In this document: in pieces, positions 6,628-14,286 of the stretch
Layout: every line of letters starts with the position of its first letter
How positions within the stretch are numbered: position 1 is the stretch's first letter
Assembly (NCBI RefSeq): GCF_010725485.1
Contig: NZ_AP022598.1
Span: forward strand, 1,302,001 to 1,366,000
DNA length: 64,000 nucleotides
Reading direction: 5' to 3'
Source of the DNA: Mycolicibacterium parafortuitum
GTDB taxonomy: Bacteria; Actinomycetota; Actinomycetes; Mycobacteriales; Mycobacteriaceae
Translations under genes and position numbers: made by a program
Notes under the pieces: generated by a model
What the model was told of the DNA's origin: nothing
The model's input: only the letters and a program-made list of their open reading frames with translations
Databases searched by the model: none

Positions 6628-7107
6628 ATGGAGTACGAGAAGTTCAACGAGCCGTACGAGATCCTTCGCGGCGTCGAAGATGGTCGACTCGTGGAGATTG
6701 CCATTCGCGCGGTGGGAGAGGGCGCGGAGCTGACCTACGACGAGATCCGAGAAGCGACCAGACAAATCCTCGACTACTACCGGCGTGAAAACCTCCGCAC
6801 GCGCGGCCCGGTCATCCGCGATGTTCCACAATCGGTGCGTGCAATGGTCGCCGCGTACAACGAGGGGCACGGGCGTGTCACCGATGACTACCTCGCGCGG
6901 CTCGCGATCGCGTACGAGGAACTTCTGCCGCGAGGGCGAAGCGTGTCTCTTGCGTTAGCCAGCGCGCTCGACGCCAAGTTGCCGACAGTCAAGGGCCACA
7001 TCATGCGGGCCAGGCGGGAAGGCTTTCTGACCGAGGCCCTAGAAGGCAGGGAAGGCGGTGAGGCCACCGCGAAGTCTCGCAAGTTGGTTTCCAAAACAGA
7101 GGACTGA
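6628..7107 (+). CDS. Putative HTH DNA-binding protein of the island
   Basis: 159 residues. ATG 6628 lies 6 nt after a TACGGT -10 box, so translation is probably leaderless. The N-terminal half is acidic and helical. Residues about 95-140 look like a helix-turn-helix (LARLAIAYEELLPRGRSVSLALASALDAKLPTVK is interrupted here by loops; the core is LASALDAKLPTVKGHIMRAR). The C-terminus is polar. No named family recognised. A large perfect inverted repeat directly upstream suggests autoregulation. It is the first gene of a forward operon; the next gene starts 3 nt after its stop. It could be the master repressor of the island or a regulator of the operon alone. Confidence 0.65.
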   Translation: MEYEKFNEPYEILRGVEDGRLVEIAIRAVGEGAELTYDEIREATRQILDYYRRENLRTRGPVIRDVPQSVRAMVAAYNEGHGRVTDDYLARLAIAYEELLPRGRSVSLALASALDAKLPTVKGHIMRARREGFLTEALEGREGGEATAKSRKLVSKTED

Positions 7108-7110
7108 AAC

Positions 7111-8001
7111 TTGACACCGAACGAAGATGGCGAAGTATCAGCAACCCCGGAAGAAGCTAGAGGCATTACGCCTCCGCAGACCGTCGTGCCGTCAGCTTCG
7201 CAACGGCGACCGTGGACGCTTCGAGACACGGGATGGATCGCCCTGGGGTTGACGTCGGGCGGGTTTGCAAGCTGGCTGCTCATATTCAGCGGATGGGAGA
7301 TCGGATCTAAAGCCGAATGGTTCTCGGGGGTGGCCTCGTTCGGGGCCGTTGCGGTCGCGTTGTGGCAGTCGGTTGTCATACGCCAGCAGGCGAAGGCCGA
7401 CGCGGCCGAGGCCGCGAAGCGTTTTGGCGACGAGCTTAAAGCTGCCAAGGATCGCACGATTCAAGAGGTGCAGGCCGCGGAGCAGCGAACTCAGAAAGAG
7501 CTTGACGCAGCGAACGAACGGCACGGCATCGAGATGGAGCAACAACGCGAGATAGCCCGCATTCAACGAATTCACCTGCGAGAGCAGGAATTTAAGCTCG
7601 CCTTGATTCGCGTTTCTCGCGCCGCCACCGCTTACACGCACGAGCTTGCGACTTTGGTCGAAACTGGAAGCAGGGTGGTCGCTATGTCCCAACGACAAGA
7701 GCGGGCTGACGCTCTCAGACCAGTCAGCAAGCGCCTCGGCGCATTAATGGACGATCTATCTGTCGAGATCGCTGGCGCTCACATGCTGACCAATAATGAC
7801 CGGCTTCATGATGCCCTTGATCGTGTGAATGCTGAAGCGATGCGCGGTCCCGAGGGTGAGATTCAATATCGGAACACCGTCATCATGGCGGGCCAGGTCG
7901 GGAACGAAGCCCCCCTCTTCATGGCTATGGAGGCACTTCACCGGGTGATCGGAGATGCTCGCCGCCTCGCGGGCGAGGTGCTTGTTACCGGCTGGGACTG
8001 A
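7111..8001 (+). CDS. Membrane-anchored coiled-coil protein of unknown function
   Basis: 296 residues from TTG 7111, 3 nt after the previous stop. After a disordered N-terminus of about 35 residues come two hydrophobic segments (WIALGLTSGGFASWLLIF and WFSGVASFGAVAVALW), then a long charged helix rich in Ala, Glu, Lys and Gln, about residues 90-165, which should be a coiled coil. A helical C-terminal domain follows (KLALIRVSRAATAY to LAGEVLVTGW). I recognise no family. Membrane anchor plus long coiled coil is a common layout in sensor or effector subunits of phage-defence systems, but that is inference from architecture. The nuclease-like gene follows 68 bp downstream on the same strand. Confidence 0.65.
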   Translation: MTPNEDGEVSATPEEARGITPPQTVVPSASQRRPWTLRDTGWIALGLTSGGFASWLLIFSGWEIGSKAEWFSGVASFGAVAVALWQSVVIRQQAKADAAEAAKRFGDELKAAKDRTIQEVQAAEQRTQKELDAANERHGIEMEQQREIARIQRIHLREQEFKLALIRVSRAATAYTHELATLVETGSRVVAMSQRQERADALRPVSKRLGALMDDLSVEIAGAHMLTNNDRLHDALDRVNAEAMRGPEGEIQYRNTVIMAGQVGNEAPLFMAMEALHRVIGDARRLAGEVLVTGWD

Positions 8002-8069
8002 CCCCCGAACAGGTCCGTTCACGGGGACGCCTGTGAGATAGAGCGACGCAGACATGCTCAGTTGCGTCG

Positions 8070-9116
8070 GTGAGTGGTGCAATCATTTCCAACGTGACTG
8101 AACGGCGCAGCTACACAGCCCGGGACGTGGAACTGGCGGTGCTCCGCACGGTGTACGACGTCGGGAAGTTCGCCATCGTGAAACAGCGCGAGCGACCCGA
8201 CTTTGAGCTCGCCTACGGAGGCAGCGCCAAACCCTTCGGTGTTGAGATCACCGAGATATACGCGAACGAATCTGACGCGCGCCTCACAAATCTCGATGGC
8301 TACCTCCAGGAGTTGTGGGACGGGAAACCGCATCGACATAGAGATGACGTCGAGGTACTGAAAACTGGTCCGGCTAAATTCCTCGACAAGGACGGCAATG
8401 TAACCGGAGAATTTCCGGTGGTAATGATGGAAGTTACCAAAATTCCATCACTTCCGAGTCTGATCGCCAAACGCATCGACAGAAAGAATGGACACATCAC
8501 CGACTACGCCTCTGGGCTCACGCATGTCAACCTGGTAATTCATGATCGCGTCAGTCATTCTCCACCGAGCGCAGATGAAGTATTCGACTCGAACATATTT
8601 TTGTCCGATGAAACTCGGGCATCCTTGAACTCGTCCAGTTTTAACGAGGTGTTCCTTGTCTCACCGGTAGATGGCAATTCGGATCAGGTCGTGCGGCCAT
8701 TGCGAGCCCTAGCGCTACTGGAGGCAGGCTACGGGTTCATGCAGGCAATGACCGACGCCGACGGCAATGCTGTGGAGTCGTGGATAGATATCCATCTGCT
8801 ATTTATCGAAATATGCAAGGGGCTCGGTTTGGATTTAAGGTACGTCTGCGACGAAAAGGACGGTGCTCGCGCATATTTCGGCGGCGTTGGAGTGCAATTT
8901 CACGACAACGGAATGCGGCTCTACGAGCTGCACAACTTCCCCCCTCCACCGGCGGTCGATCCTCCAAATCTGAGCATTCCAGCAGACCAGGCGGAAAGGC
9001 TAATCGGTTTGGGAATCGAATACTTTGCAGATAAGGTATTCAGTTCTGCGTTCGGATTTCCGGCAGTGACCCGGCTGTCGGAGACTATCAACGCCATCAT
9101 CCAAGCTGAGGATTAG
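8070..9116 (+). CDS. Uncharacterised island protein, possible PD-(D/E)XK-like nuclease
   Basis: 348 residues from GTG 8070; a second in-frame GTG at 8094 (TERRSYTARDVE) is equally possible. After an N-terminal helix comes RPDFELAYGGSAKPFGVEIT, about residues 43-62. This resembles the spaced Asp and Glu (PD...GVEIT) of restriction-endonuclease-like folds, though the usual lysine is replaced by Thr. The rest has alternating strands and helices and no recognised family. Codons are more A/T-rich than the host. It is the third gene of the forward operon. A DNA- or RNA-cleaving effector is plausible but rests on one weak motif; an unknown fold is the alternative. Confidence 0.6.
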   Translation: MSGAIISNVTERRSYTARDVELAVLRTVYDVGKFAIVKQRERPDFELAYGGSAKPFGVEITEIYANESDARLTNLDGYLQELWDGKPHRHRDDVEVLKTGPAKFLDKDGNVTGEFPVVMMEVTKIPSLPSLIAKRIDRKNGHITDYASGLTHVNLVIHDRVSHSPPSADEVFDSNIFLSDETRASLNSSSFNEVFLVSPVDGNSDQVVRPLRALALLEAGYGFMQAMTDADGNAVESWIDIHLLFIEICKGLGLDLRYVCDEKDGARAYFGGVGVQFHDNGMRLYELHNFPPPPAVDPPNLSIPADQAERLIGLGIEYFADKVFSSAFGFPAVTRLSETINAIIQAED

Positions 9117-9120
9117 TCGT

Positions 9121-9333
9121 GTGACCATGCGGAGATTTCGGGTGCGGACTCGGACTCAATGGAACCGATTGCAGCCCGGCACCGACAAATTGAATATGGA
9201 CGATGAATTAGACCCGGTATTGGATGACATCGTGCGGTGGGAACTCGAACTACTCGCGCACGATCTTGGGCTCATCAGACCCGAGTTCGACTCCCCGGAT
9301 ACCTCGTTCTTTCATCGTGGCGAGGACGTCTAG
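9121..9333 (+). CDS. Small hypothetical protein overlapping the integrase 3' end
   Basis: 70 residues from GTG 9121 (or ATG 9127), 4 nt after the stop of the upstream gene. It is basic at the N-terminus (RRFRVRTRTQWNR) and acidic in the middle (MDDELDPVLDDIVRWELELL). Its last 84 bp are antisense to the end of the integrase gene. Spacing favours a real gene; no family is recognised. Confidence 0.45.
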   Translation: MTMRRFRVRTRTQWNRLQPGTDKLNMDDELDPVLDDIVRWELELLAHDLGLIRPEFDSPDTSFFHRGEDV

Positions 9334-10893
9334 CCATCCGGCTACCGGGCCTGCGGCGTCCATCTGCTCTGTGAGTTGGTGGAGGTCTCCGAGGTCCAGG
9401 CGGATAGCGGGGTCCGGGTGCCCCTCGGTGTACTCGTATTCGAGTCGCACGCCCATCGAGCGGAGCCAGACATTGCGCGCTGTCACGTCCTGACGTGTCC
9501 ACCAGTCGCCGAACTTCTCCCCAGTGGACTCCCAAGTCCACCCGGCGGGTTTGACCGCCTCAGCGGAGAGCTGAGCCTGCCTTGCGGCGAGGTCTGCGAT
9601 GCGCTTATTCAGCGCCACCCGCTGCGGCGTACCGGCGCCGTACGGGCCAGTACCAAGTAGGCCAGTTAGATCGACCAACGTCACGTTTACCTGTTCGAGC
9701 TCCGCCGAGTTATCCGACCCCGAATCCCATACGCGCTCTTTACGTTCAGACGCTTCGAGCATCGCCAACAGAATGCGTTCGACCGACTCGTCTGCGTAGT
9801 CCAGCGGTATCGACCTGTTGCCGCACGGCTCTTTGTATTGCGCTGACGCACAACGGTAACGGGGATTCCTACCCTTCCCACCCTTGAGTCGGTAGGCAGG
9901 TCGGCCACACCTGCCGCAGTGAATCACCTGAAGCAGCAGCCCGGTACTGCGCTTGGTGGGTTCCTTCCGGTTCTCTCGGGCGGACAGTTCCTTACCGAGC
10001 CGCTCGAATATTTCCCGGGTCAAGATCGGCTCCGCCCGTACCACGGGTGTGCCGTCGTCGCCTCGGACGATGTACTCCGGGCCGTACTGCTTCCTGCCTT
10101 TACTGTCGCGCTGGGGGCGTCCCTGAGCGTCTACCAACGGTTCCCGTGCAACAACCTGCCCGAGCAGAGTCGGGCTCGTCAGCGAGCGTTTCAGCGGTCC
10201 CGAGTGCCACGCGTAACCGTTGACCTTTCTACGTTGGTGTTGGGCCAGTCGATCCTTCGGAGTCGGGATGCCGCGGGCAGTCAGATCGTGCGCGATGGCG
10301 CGCAGTGGTTCGCCGTCGAGTGCGCGGCTGGCGACTTCTCTTATGACCGCGACTTGCTCGGCATCTTGGACGAGCCGCCACGTGTCTGCATCGTCCTTAG
10401 CGGGCAGATAGCCCCACGGCGTCGGGCCTCCGGTGTACTTGCCAGCCCGGATGTTGTGCTGAGCTGCCGAGGCGTTTCTATCTGAAATCGCCTGCAATTC
10501 CATTTCGGCTACCTTGGCGACGAGTAGCGCGATGATGTCACCGAACGGTGCGGTGAGGTCTAGGAACTGCTCTGTAGCGGAAACGATTGCGACGGAGTGG
10601 TTTTGGCACCAACGGATGAGGTCTGCCAGGTCCAACAGCCTCCGGACTATGCGGTCCATCCGGTAGAACACCAAAACGTCGAACTCACCGAGTCGGTTGG
10701 TCAGCCAATCCCCGAGCTGTGGGCGGTTGAACGGCGTGGTTACTCCCGCTGACACGTCTAAGCCCTCTGCGATGCCGACAACCTCGTAGCCGCGCTGTTC
10801 GCAGAGTTCCCGGCACTTCGCCAACTGTCGCTCGGGTGAGGTTGTAGCGTCGGTGACCCGGGATAACCGGGTGACGATTAGCGCTCTCGGCAT
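9250..10893 (-). CDS. Large serine recombinase (phage-type integrase)
   Basis: 547 residues from ATG 10893. The resolvase domain covers about residues 1-150, with catalytic Ser11 in VTRLSRVTDA, then YRMDRIVRR and the helix that follows. A recombinase domain comes next (GPTPWGYLP ... IAHDLTARGIPTPKD), then a zinc ribbon (CGRCGRPAY ... RYRCASAQYKEPCGN) and a short C-terminal helical part. It should recombine attP with attB without tRNA targeting. TAGCTT on the minus strand lies 7 nt before the ATG, suggesting leaderless expression from inside the attP arm. The gene ends next to the element's right core repeat at 10917, the usual position for an integrase. Confidence 0.93.
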   Translation of the reverse strand: MPRALIVTRLSRVTDATTSPERQLAKCRELCEQRGYEVVGIAEGLDVSAGVTTPFNRPQLGDWLTNRLGEFDVLVFYRMDRIVRRLLDLADLIRWCQNHSVAIVSATEQFLDLTAPFGDIIALLVAKVAEMELQAISDRNASAAQHNIRAGKYTGGPTPWGYLPAKDDADTWRLVQDAEQVAVIREVASRALDGEPLRAIAHDLTARGIPTPKDRLAQHQRRKVNGYAWHSGPLKRSLTSPTLLGQVVAREPLVDAQGRPQRDSKGRKQYGPEYIVRGDDGTPVVRAEPILTREIFERLGKELSARENRKEPTKRSTGLLLQVIHCGRCGRPAYRLKGGKGRNPRYRCASAQYKEPCGNRSIPLDYADESVERILLAMLEASERKERVWDSGSDNSAELEQVNVTLVDLTGLLGTGPYGAGTPQRVALNKRIADLAARQAQLSAEAVKPAGWTWESTGEKFGDWWTRQDVTARNVWLRSMGVRLEYEYTEGHPDPAIRLDLGDLHQLTEQMDAAGPVAGWLDVLATMKERGIRGVELGSDEPKIVRE

Positions 10894-10916
10894 GGTTGTA
10901 AAGCTACACTTTGGGC

Positions 10917-10928
10917 TACTCGACAGTT
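10917..10928. other. attR core of the integrated element
   Basis: TACTCGACAGTT, identical to 3121-3132, lies 24 bp upstream of the integrase start. The element is to the left and host DNA, GACATTCGGC onward, to the right. Left-flank host sequence joined to this right flank gives the predicted empty site. Confidence 0.75.
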
Positions 10929-11028
10929 GACATTCGGCTCCGCGTCGCGGCGCCCTCGAAACGCATTGGGTCCTCGGCCGAGTCTTGCATTTACGCAGGC
11001 TCCCTCCGGGCCTTCGCCCCGCCACGAG

Positions 11029-11084
11029 TGCGCGGTCTTGCACGAGCCGACACGGAGTGTCGCCGTGCAGACCCGCGCGCTCGC
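11029..11084. terminator. Palindromic repeat copy 3, terminator of the YoaK-like gene
   Basis: Nested hairpins include CGACAC (11048-11053) with GTGTCG (11057-11062) and outer GCAC with GTGC (11040-11068). Read on the minus strand the unit starts GCGAGCGCGCGGGTCTG, like the copies at 1197 and 2992. It lies just past the stop of the leftward gene. The rest of 10929-11028 holds nothing I can recognise. Confidence 0.6.
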
Positions 11085-11089
11085 TGGGC

Positions 11090-11779
11090 CTAGCCAGCCG
11101 CCTTCTCCACGCTCGGGCCGAACGCGAAGATCGCGGTGGCAGTGGCGACTATCGCTGCCGCCAACGCGATGATCGGCGCGACTGTGAACAGCGTCAGCGT
11201 CGCCCCCACCGCGGCTCCGGCCAGCATTGTCGCCACCACGCCGTAGCGCAGCTTCTCCCCCTCCCCGGTTCCACCGGCCAGTCTGCTGTCGAAACCCAGC
11301 CCGACGATCGTGGACGTCAGCACCGTCGTCGACAACTCCTGAATCCCGAACTGCCGTGCCGTCGCGTTCTGGCTGCCGAATGTCACTGCGAGACCAGCGA
11401 TCAGCATCAACTTCGAATCGTCGTGGTAATCCACCACACCCAAGCCCGCCACCACGGCCAGCACCAGGAGTGCGACGACTTCGAGCCCGAACGCCGTCGT
11501 CAGCCATAACCTCACATTGTGGTCGAGATGCCGCGCCAGCCGCCCACCGATGATCGTCCCGAAGACGAACCCCGCGAACGCCACCACTGCCGCCGTCAGG
11601 TCCACCCCGGAATGCGGCACGAACCAAAAGCCGAGGAACACAACGTTTCCCGTCATGTTCGCGACGAACACGTGGCCGAGGACGAGCACGCTGACCGCGT
11701 CGATCAATCCCGTCGTGAATGTGAGCAACAGCAAGGCGGTGACCGTCTGTCGGCGCGAAACCGGCGAGGGGAAGGCCAC
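11090..11779 (-). CDS. YoaK family (DUF1275) membrane protein
   Basis: 229 residues from GTG 11779. It has about six membrane segments and the DUF1275 pattern: TGLIDAVSVLVLGHVFVANMTGN near the N-terminus, AGFVFGTIIGGRLARH, then SQNATARQFGIQELSTTVLT before the last helices. The family occurs widely in bacteria as an inner-membrane protein, with little known about transport or signalling. It lies 10 bp downstream of mam1D on the same strand, so it may be read through from the mce1 operon. Function in mycobacteria is unknown. Confidence 0.85.
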   Translation of the reverse strand: MAFPSPVSRRQTVTALLLLTFTTGLIDAVSVLVLGHVFVANMTGNVVFLGFWFVPHSGVDLTAAVVAFAGFVFGTIIGGRLARHLDHNVRLWLTTAFGLEVVALLVLAVVAGLGVVDYHDDSKLMLIAGLAVTFGSQNATARQFGIQELSTTVLTSTIVGLGFDSRLAGGTGEGEKLRYGVVATMLAGAAVGATLTLFTVAPIIALAAAIVATATAIFAFGPSVEKAAG

Positions 11780-11789
11780 GGCCGCGGTC

Positions 11790-12827
11790 CTATAACTGCG
11801 GAGTCAGGTCGAACGACGTGATGGTCGACATCCGGGTGATGCGCCAGTCACTCCCATCCCGCTTCATCGTCAGCCGGTACGACAGGTATCGCAACGATGG
11901 AATGTTCTTGGTCACCGGACTGGTCGCCACCGAGTTGGTGTAAACGATCGCGGTGGCCTCGTTCGGAATCCCCGGCGGCGACACCGATTCCACCGCTGCC
12001 CCCATCACCTGCGTGGTGTTGGTGACCTGTGCCTGCTTGTTGGGTTCGACGATCGCGTCGATGTAGCGACGGTACTCGTCCGCGAAGCCCCCGTAGAGGA
12101 ACACCGACGCGCGGTCGGCGAGCGTCACCATGTCGTCGGGCGTGTAGGTCCACAGCGTGGTGATCGCGTCGGTCGCGGTGCGCGCGATGTTCAGTTTCGT
12201 TTGCACGAGCGCGCGTTCGGACAGATATGGCTGAGCCATCGCCGCGGCGAACCCTGCCGAGCCGACGAACACCACTGATGCGACGGCCGTCGCGATCAGT
12301 GCACGGCGACTCGCCGGGCGGTGCGGCACCAGGACGACGGGCTCCGCCTCCGGTCCCGCGGCCACCTCTGCTGTTTCGTCCGTCTCTGAAGCAGGCTCAG
12401 ACTGTGCCTCTGTTGCCGGGTCGGCTTCCTCGCCACGCTCGGCTTCGCCTTCCGGATCGACCGCCGTCTCCGCAGTGGGCTCAGCCGCAGGCTCACGCAC
12501 ACCGGCGGTTTCGTCCGGCAGCGATGACTCGTCAGCCGGCTCAGTTTCCTCTACCTCAGCGACGACAGACTCCGAAGGCTCCCCCGCAGACCGCACCTTG
12601 CGCGCCGCCTTACCCATCGGCGCCTTCGGCGCCTCGGAACTCGCCGACTCCGTGGGCTCGGAAGACACCGCGTCGTCAAGCACCGCGGGTGGCGAGACTT
12701 CACCCTTCGGACGTCTCCGGAACAACCCTCGGCGAGCTCGCGCGGCAGGAGCGTCGGAGGTCAGATCACCTGAACCAGGTTGCTGATCTTCCACTGCGGT
12801 CCTTCCTTGATCGTCGTTGCGAGCCAA
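11790..12827 (-). CDS. mam1D: Mce-associated membrane protein, Mam1D-like
   Basis: 345 residues from ATG 12827, overlapping the upstream gene by 67 bp. The first 165 residues are a low-complexity acidic region rich in Glu, Ala, Pro and Ser (PAAEPTAETAVDPEGEAERG). One membrane helix follows (RALIATAVASVVFVGSAGFAA), then a Mce-associated domain ending WRITRMSTITSFDLTPQL. The folded part has the size and position of M. tuberculosis Rv0178, the fourth gene after mce1F; the acidic head makes this copy about 100 residues longer than I recall for that protein. Mam proteins are thought to stabilise the Mce lipid importer in the envelope. Confidence 0.8.
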   Translation of the reverse strand: MARNDDQGRTAVEDQQPGSGDLTSDAPAARARRGLFRRRPKGEVSPPAVLDDAVSSEPTESASSEAPKAPMGKAARKVRSAGEPSESVVAEVEETEPADESSLPDETAGVREPAAEPTAETAVDPEGEAERGEEADPATEAQSEPASETDETAEVAAGPEAEPVVLVPHRPASRRALIATAVASVVFVGSAGFAAAMAQPYLSERALVQTKLNIARTATDAITTLWTYTPDDMVTLADRASVFLYGGFADEYRRYIDAIVEPNKQAQVTNTTQVMGAAVESVSPPGIPNEATAIVYTNSVATSPVTKNIPSLRYLSYRLTMKRDGSDWRITRMSTITSFDLTPQL

Positions 12828-13312
12828 CGGCTTCCGCTCTCGATCGTCGCTTTCCCGTCCGGGGTCTTGGACGTCACCTTCGTCGCGATCAACACCTCGG
12901 CGCTACCGTCGTCGTTCCAGCGCTGCACGCCCGCGGCCAGCACCTCACCGGTGCTCGGCTCCGCACGCGCGACCTGGACCAGGATCTCGTTGAGCCGCTC
13001 ACCGAAGTTCTTCTCGAACTCCCCGGTGGCCTCCGCTTTGACGCGATCGGTATAGGCGTTGGCGTTATACGGATCCAAGCTGGTGTACATCACCATGAAC
13101 TCGCGCGTGTACCCCAGCGCCGCGGCTTCGTTGACCGCCTGCCGACGGTCGTCGAGCTGGCGCACCAACATGAACGCCGCCGCGGTGATCGCCGCGACGA
13201 TCACCAGCGCCGTCAGCACCGATACCAGCGGAAGTCCCCAGCGCACAGGCTTTTTCGGGGTCGGCTCGAAGTAGTCGGCCCCAGACTCGGAGAACTTGCG
13301 TACCGGGCTCAT
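12761..13312 (-). CDS. mam1C: Mce-associated membrane protein, Mam1C-like
   Basis: 183 residues from ATG 13312; the ATGA overlaps the stop of the upstream gene, which fixes the start. A short cytoplasmic head leads to one membrane helix (LPLVSVLTALVIVAAITAAAF), then an extracytoplasmic Mce-associated domain with EAAALGYTREFMVMYTSLDP, ATGEFEKNFGERLNEILVQV and the closing WKISNLVQVI. Size and order match Rv0177 of M. tuberculosis. It overlaps the next gene by 67 bp. Probably a scaffold subunit of the Mce1 transporter. Confidence 0.85.
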   Translation of the reverse strand: MSPVRKFSESGADYFEPTPKKPVRWGLPLVSVLTALVIVAAITAAAFMLVRQLDDRRQAVNEAAALGYTREFMVMYTSLDPYNANAYTDRVKAEATGEFEKNFGERLNEILVQVARAEPSTGEVLAAGVQRWNDDGSAEVLIATKVTSKTPDGKATIESGSRWLATTIKEGPQWKISNLVQVI

Positions 13313-14286
13313 TGGCCCGCCGTGTTCATCATCGGCTTCTTCAGCACGGTCAGATTGCCGACGCGCCACTGCCCGTCGTCGGATTTCTCGAACTCCACCT
13401 GCACGGTCGCGGTGATGAACTTCATGTCCTCGGCGTTGGTGCCGCGCTGGCCCTGCATCGCCAACAGCATCGACACCCGGTTCTCGGTCACGGGCGGATC
13501 GGTGAGCACCGCGCTGTTGACGGCCCAGTACTCGTTGTTGGTCGGCCCGGCCTCGCGCACCGAGTCCTGCTGCTTGACCAGCTGGTCCCGATATCCCTCG
13601 GTGGTCAGCTCCCGTGCCCTGGCGAAGTCTTCGTCCATGTTGTCGGCGCGGAAGCTCAGCATCTGCTCGACCATGCGGGGTCCCTGCGCGGCGACCTGCT
13701 GGCGCGCGTTGTCCAAGGCCCGGGCCGGTCCGTACACCCACGCGTAGCCCACCGCCACGACGAGCACCGCCGCCGCGGCCGTGCCCGCCAGCGCCATCCC
13801 GACGATCCTGCGCATCTCGGGCGACGGGGGCGTAACTCGGTACACCTGCGTGCCCGCCAGCATGTCGGCGAACGTGCGACGGCGCCGGTCCCACAGCGGC
13901 CACAACCACCCGACGAACAGCCCGAAGGTGTCCAGTAGGTGCGCGAGCTCGCGCACGGCCAGCCGCCCGAGCCCGGGCCGGCCACCGTCGGCGCGCCGGA
14001 CCTCGATCCCGAACAGCGCCCGGCCCAGCGTCCACCCCTTCACCGCCGGCATCACCACGCGGTTGGCCACCATCAGCACGAACACCACCGCGGCCACCGC
14101 GGTGAACACCCATCGGGCCACGCTGTCGAACGGTGCCGTCAGCGCCAACAGCACACTGACCGCCAGCACGCCGAGCCCCGGCAGTATGTCGACGGCCAGC
14201 GCACCGGCCCGCGCCGGCCACGAGGCCAACGGCGCCTCCGCGGACTGATCGGGCAAGACCTCAGACGTGTTCAACACCGCCGTCAC
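13309..14286 (-). CDS. mam1B: RDD-domain Mce-associated membrane protein, Mam1B-like
   Basis: 325 residues from ATG 14286, overlapping the previous stop by ATGA. The N-terminal half is an RDD-type membrane domain: WPARAGALAVDILPGLG, several hydrophobic helices, and GWTLGRALFGIEVRR. A further membrane helix (VGMALAGTAAAAVLVVAVGYAW) is followed by a C-terminal Mce-associated domain (FRADNMDEDFARARELTTEGYRD ... WRVGNLTVL). The fused architecture and length fit Rv0176. It is likely an inner-membrane accessory of the Mce1 complex. Confidence 0.85.
   Translation of the reverse strand: MTAVLNTSEVLPDQSAEAPLASWPARAGALAVDILPGLGVLAVSVLLALTAPFDSVARWVFTAVAAVVFVLMVANRVVMPAVKGWTLGRALFGIEVRRADGGRPGLGRLAVRELAHLLDTFGLFVGWLWPLWDRRRRTFADMLAGTQVYRVTPPSPEMRRIVGMALAGTAAAAVLVVAVGYAWVYGPARALDNARQQVAAQGPRMVEQMLSFRADNMDEDFARARELTTEGYRDQLVKQQDSVREAGPTNNEYWAVNSAVLTDPPVTENRVSMLLAMQGQRGTNAEDMKFITATVQVEFEKSDDGQWRVGNLTVLKKPMMNTAGQ

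Larger units (their letters stand above)
3121..10928. mobile_element. 7.8 kb integrative island with serine integrase, terminase small subunit and toxin-antitoxin genes (satellite-like)
   Basis: The 12-mer TACTCGACAGTT occurs at 3121-3132 and at 10917-10928, just upstream of a large serine integrase gene. Everything between looks foreign: lower GC in several genes, TTA codons, phage and toxin-antitoxin families, and orphan proteins. The flanks are ordinary mycobacterial genes whose terminators would otherwise face each other. Contents, left to right: multi-pass membrane protein (+); toxin, antitoxin, unknown, terminase small subunit (all -); HTH protein, membrane coiled-coil protein, nuclease-like protein, small ORF (all +); integrase (-). 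There is no capsid, portal, tail, lysis, large-terminase or recognisable replication gene, so it is not a complete prophage. A phage satellite or defence island is the best reading. Confidence 0.85.

Noticed and set aside
3121..10928. Complete prophage
   Set aside because: No portal, capsid, tail, lysis or large-terminase gene, and only 7.8 kb between the core repeats.
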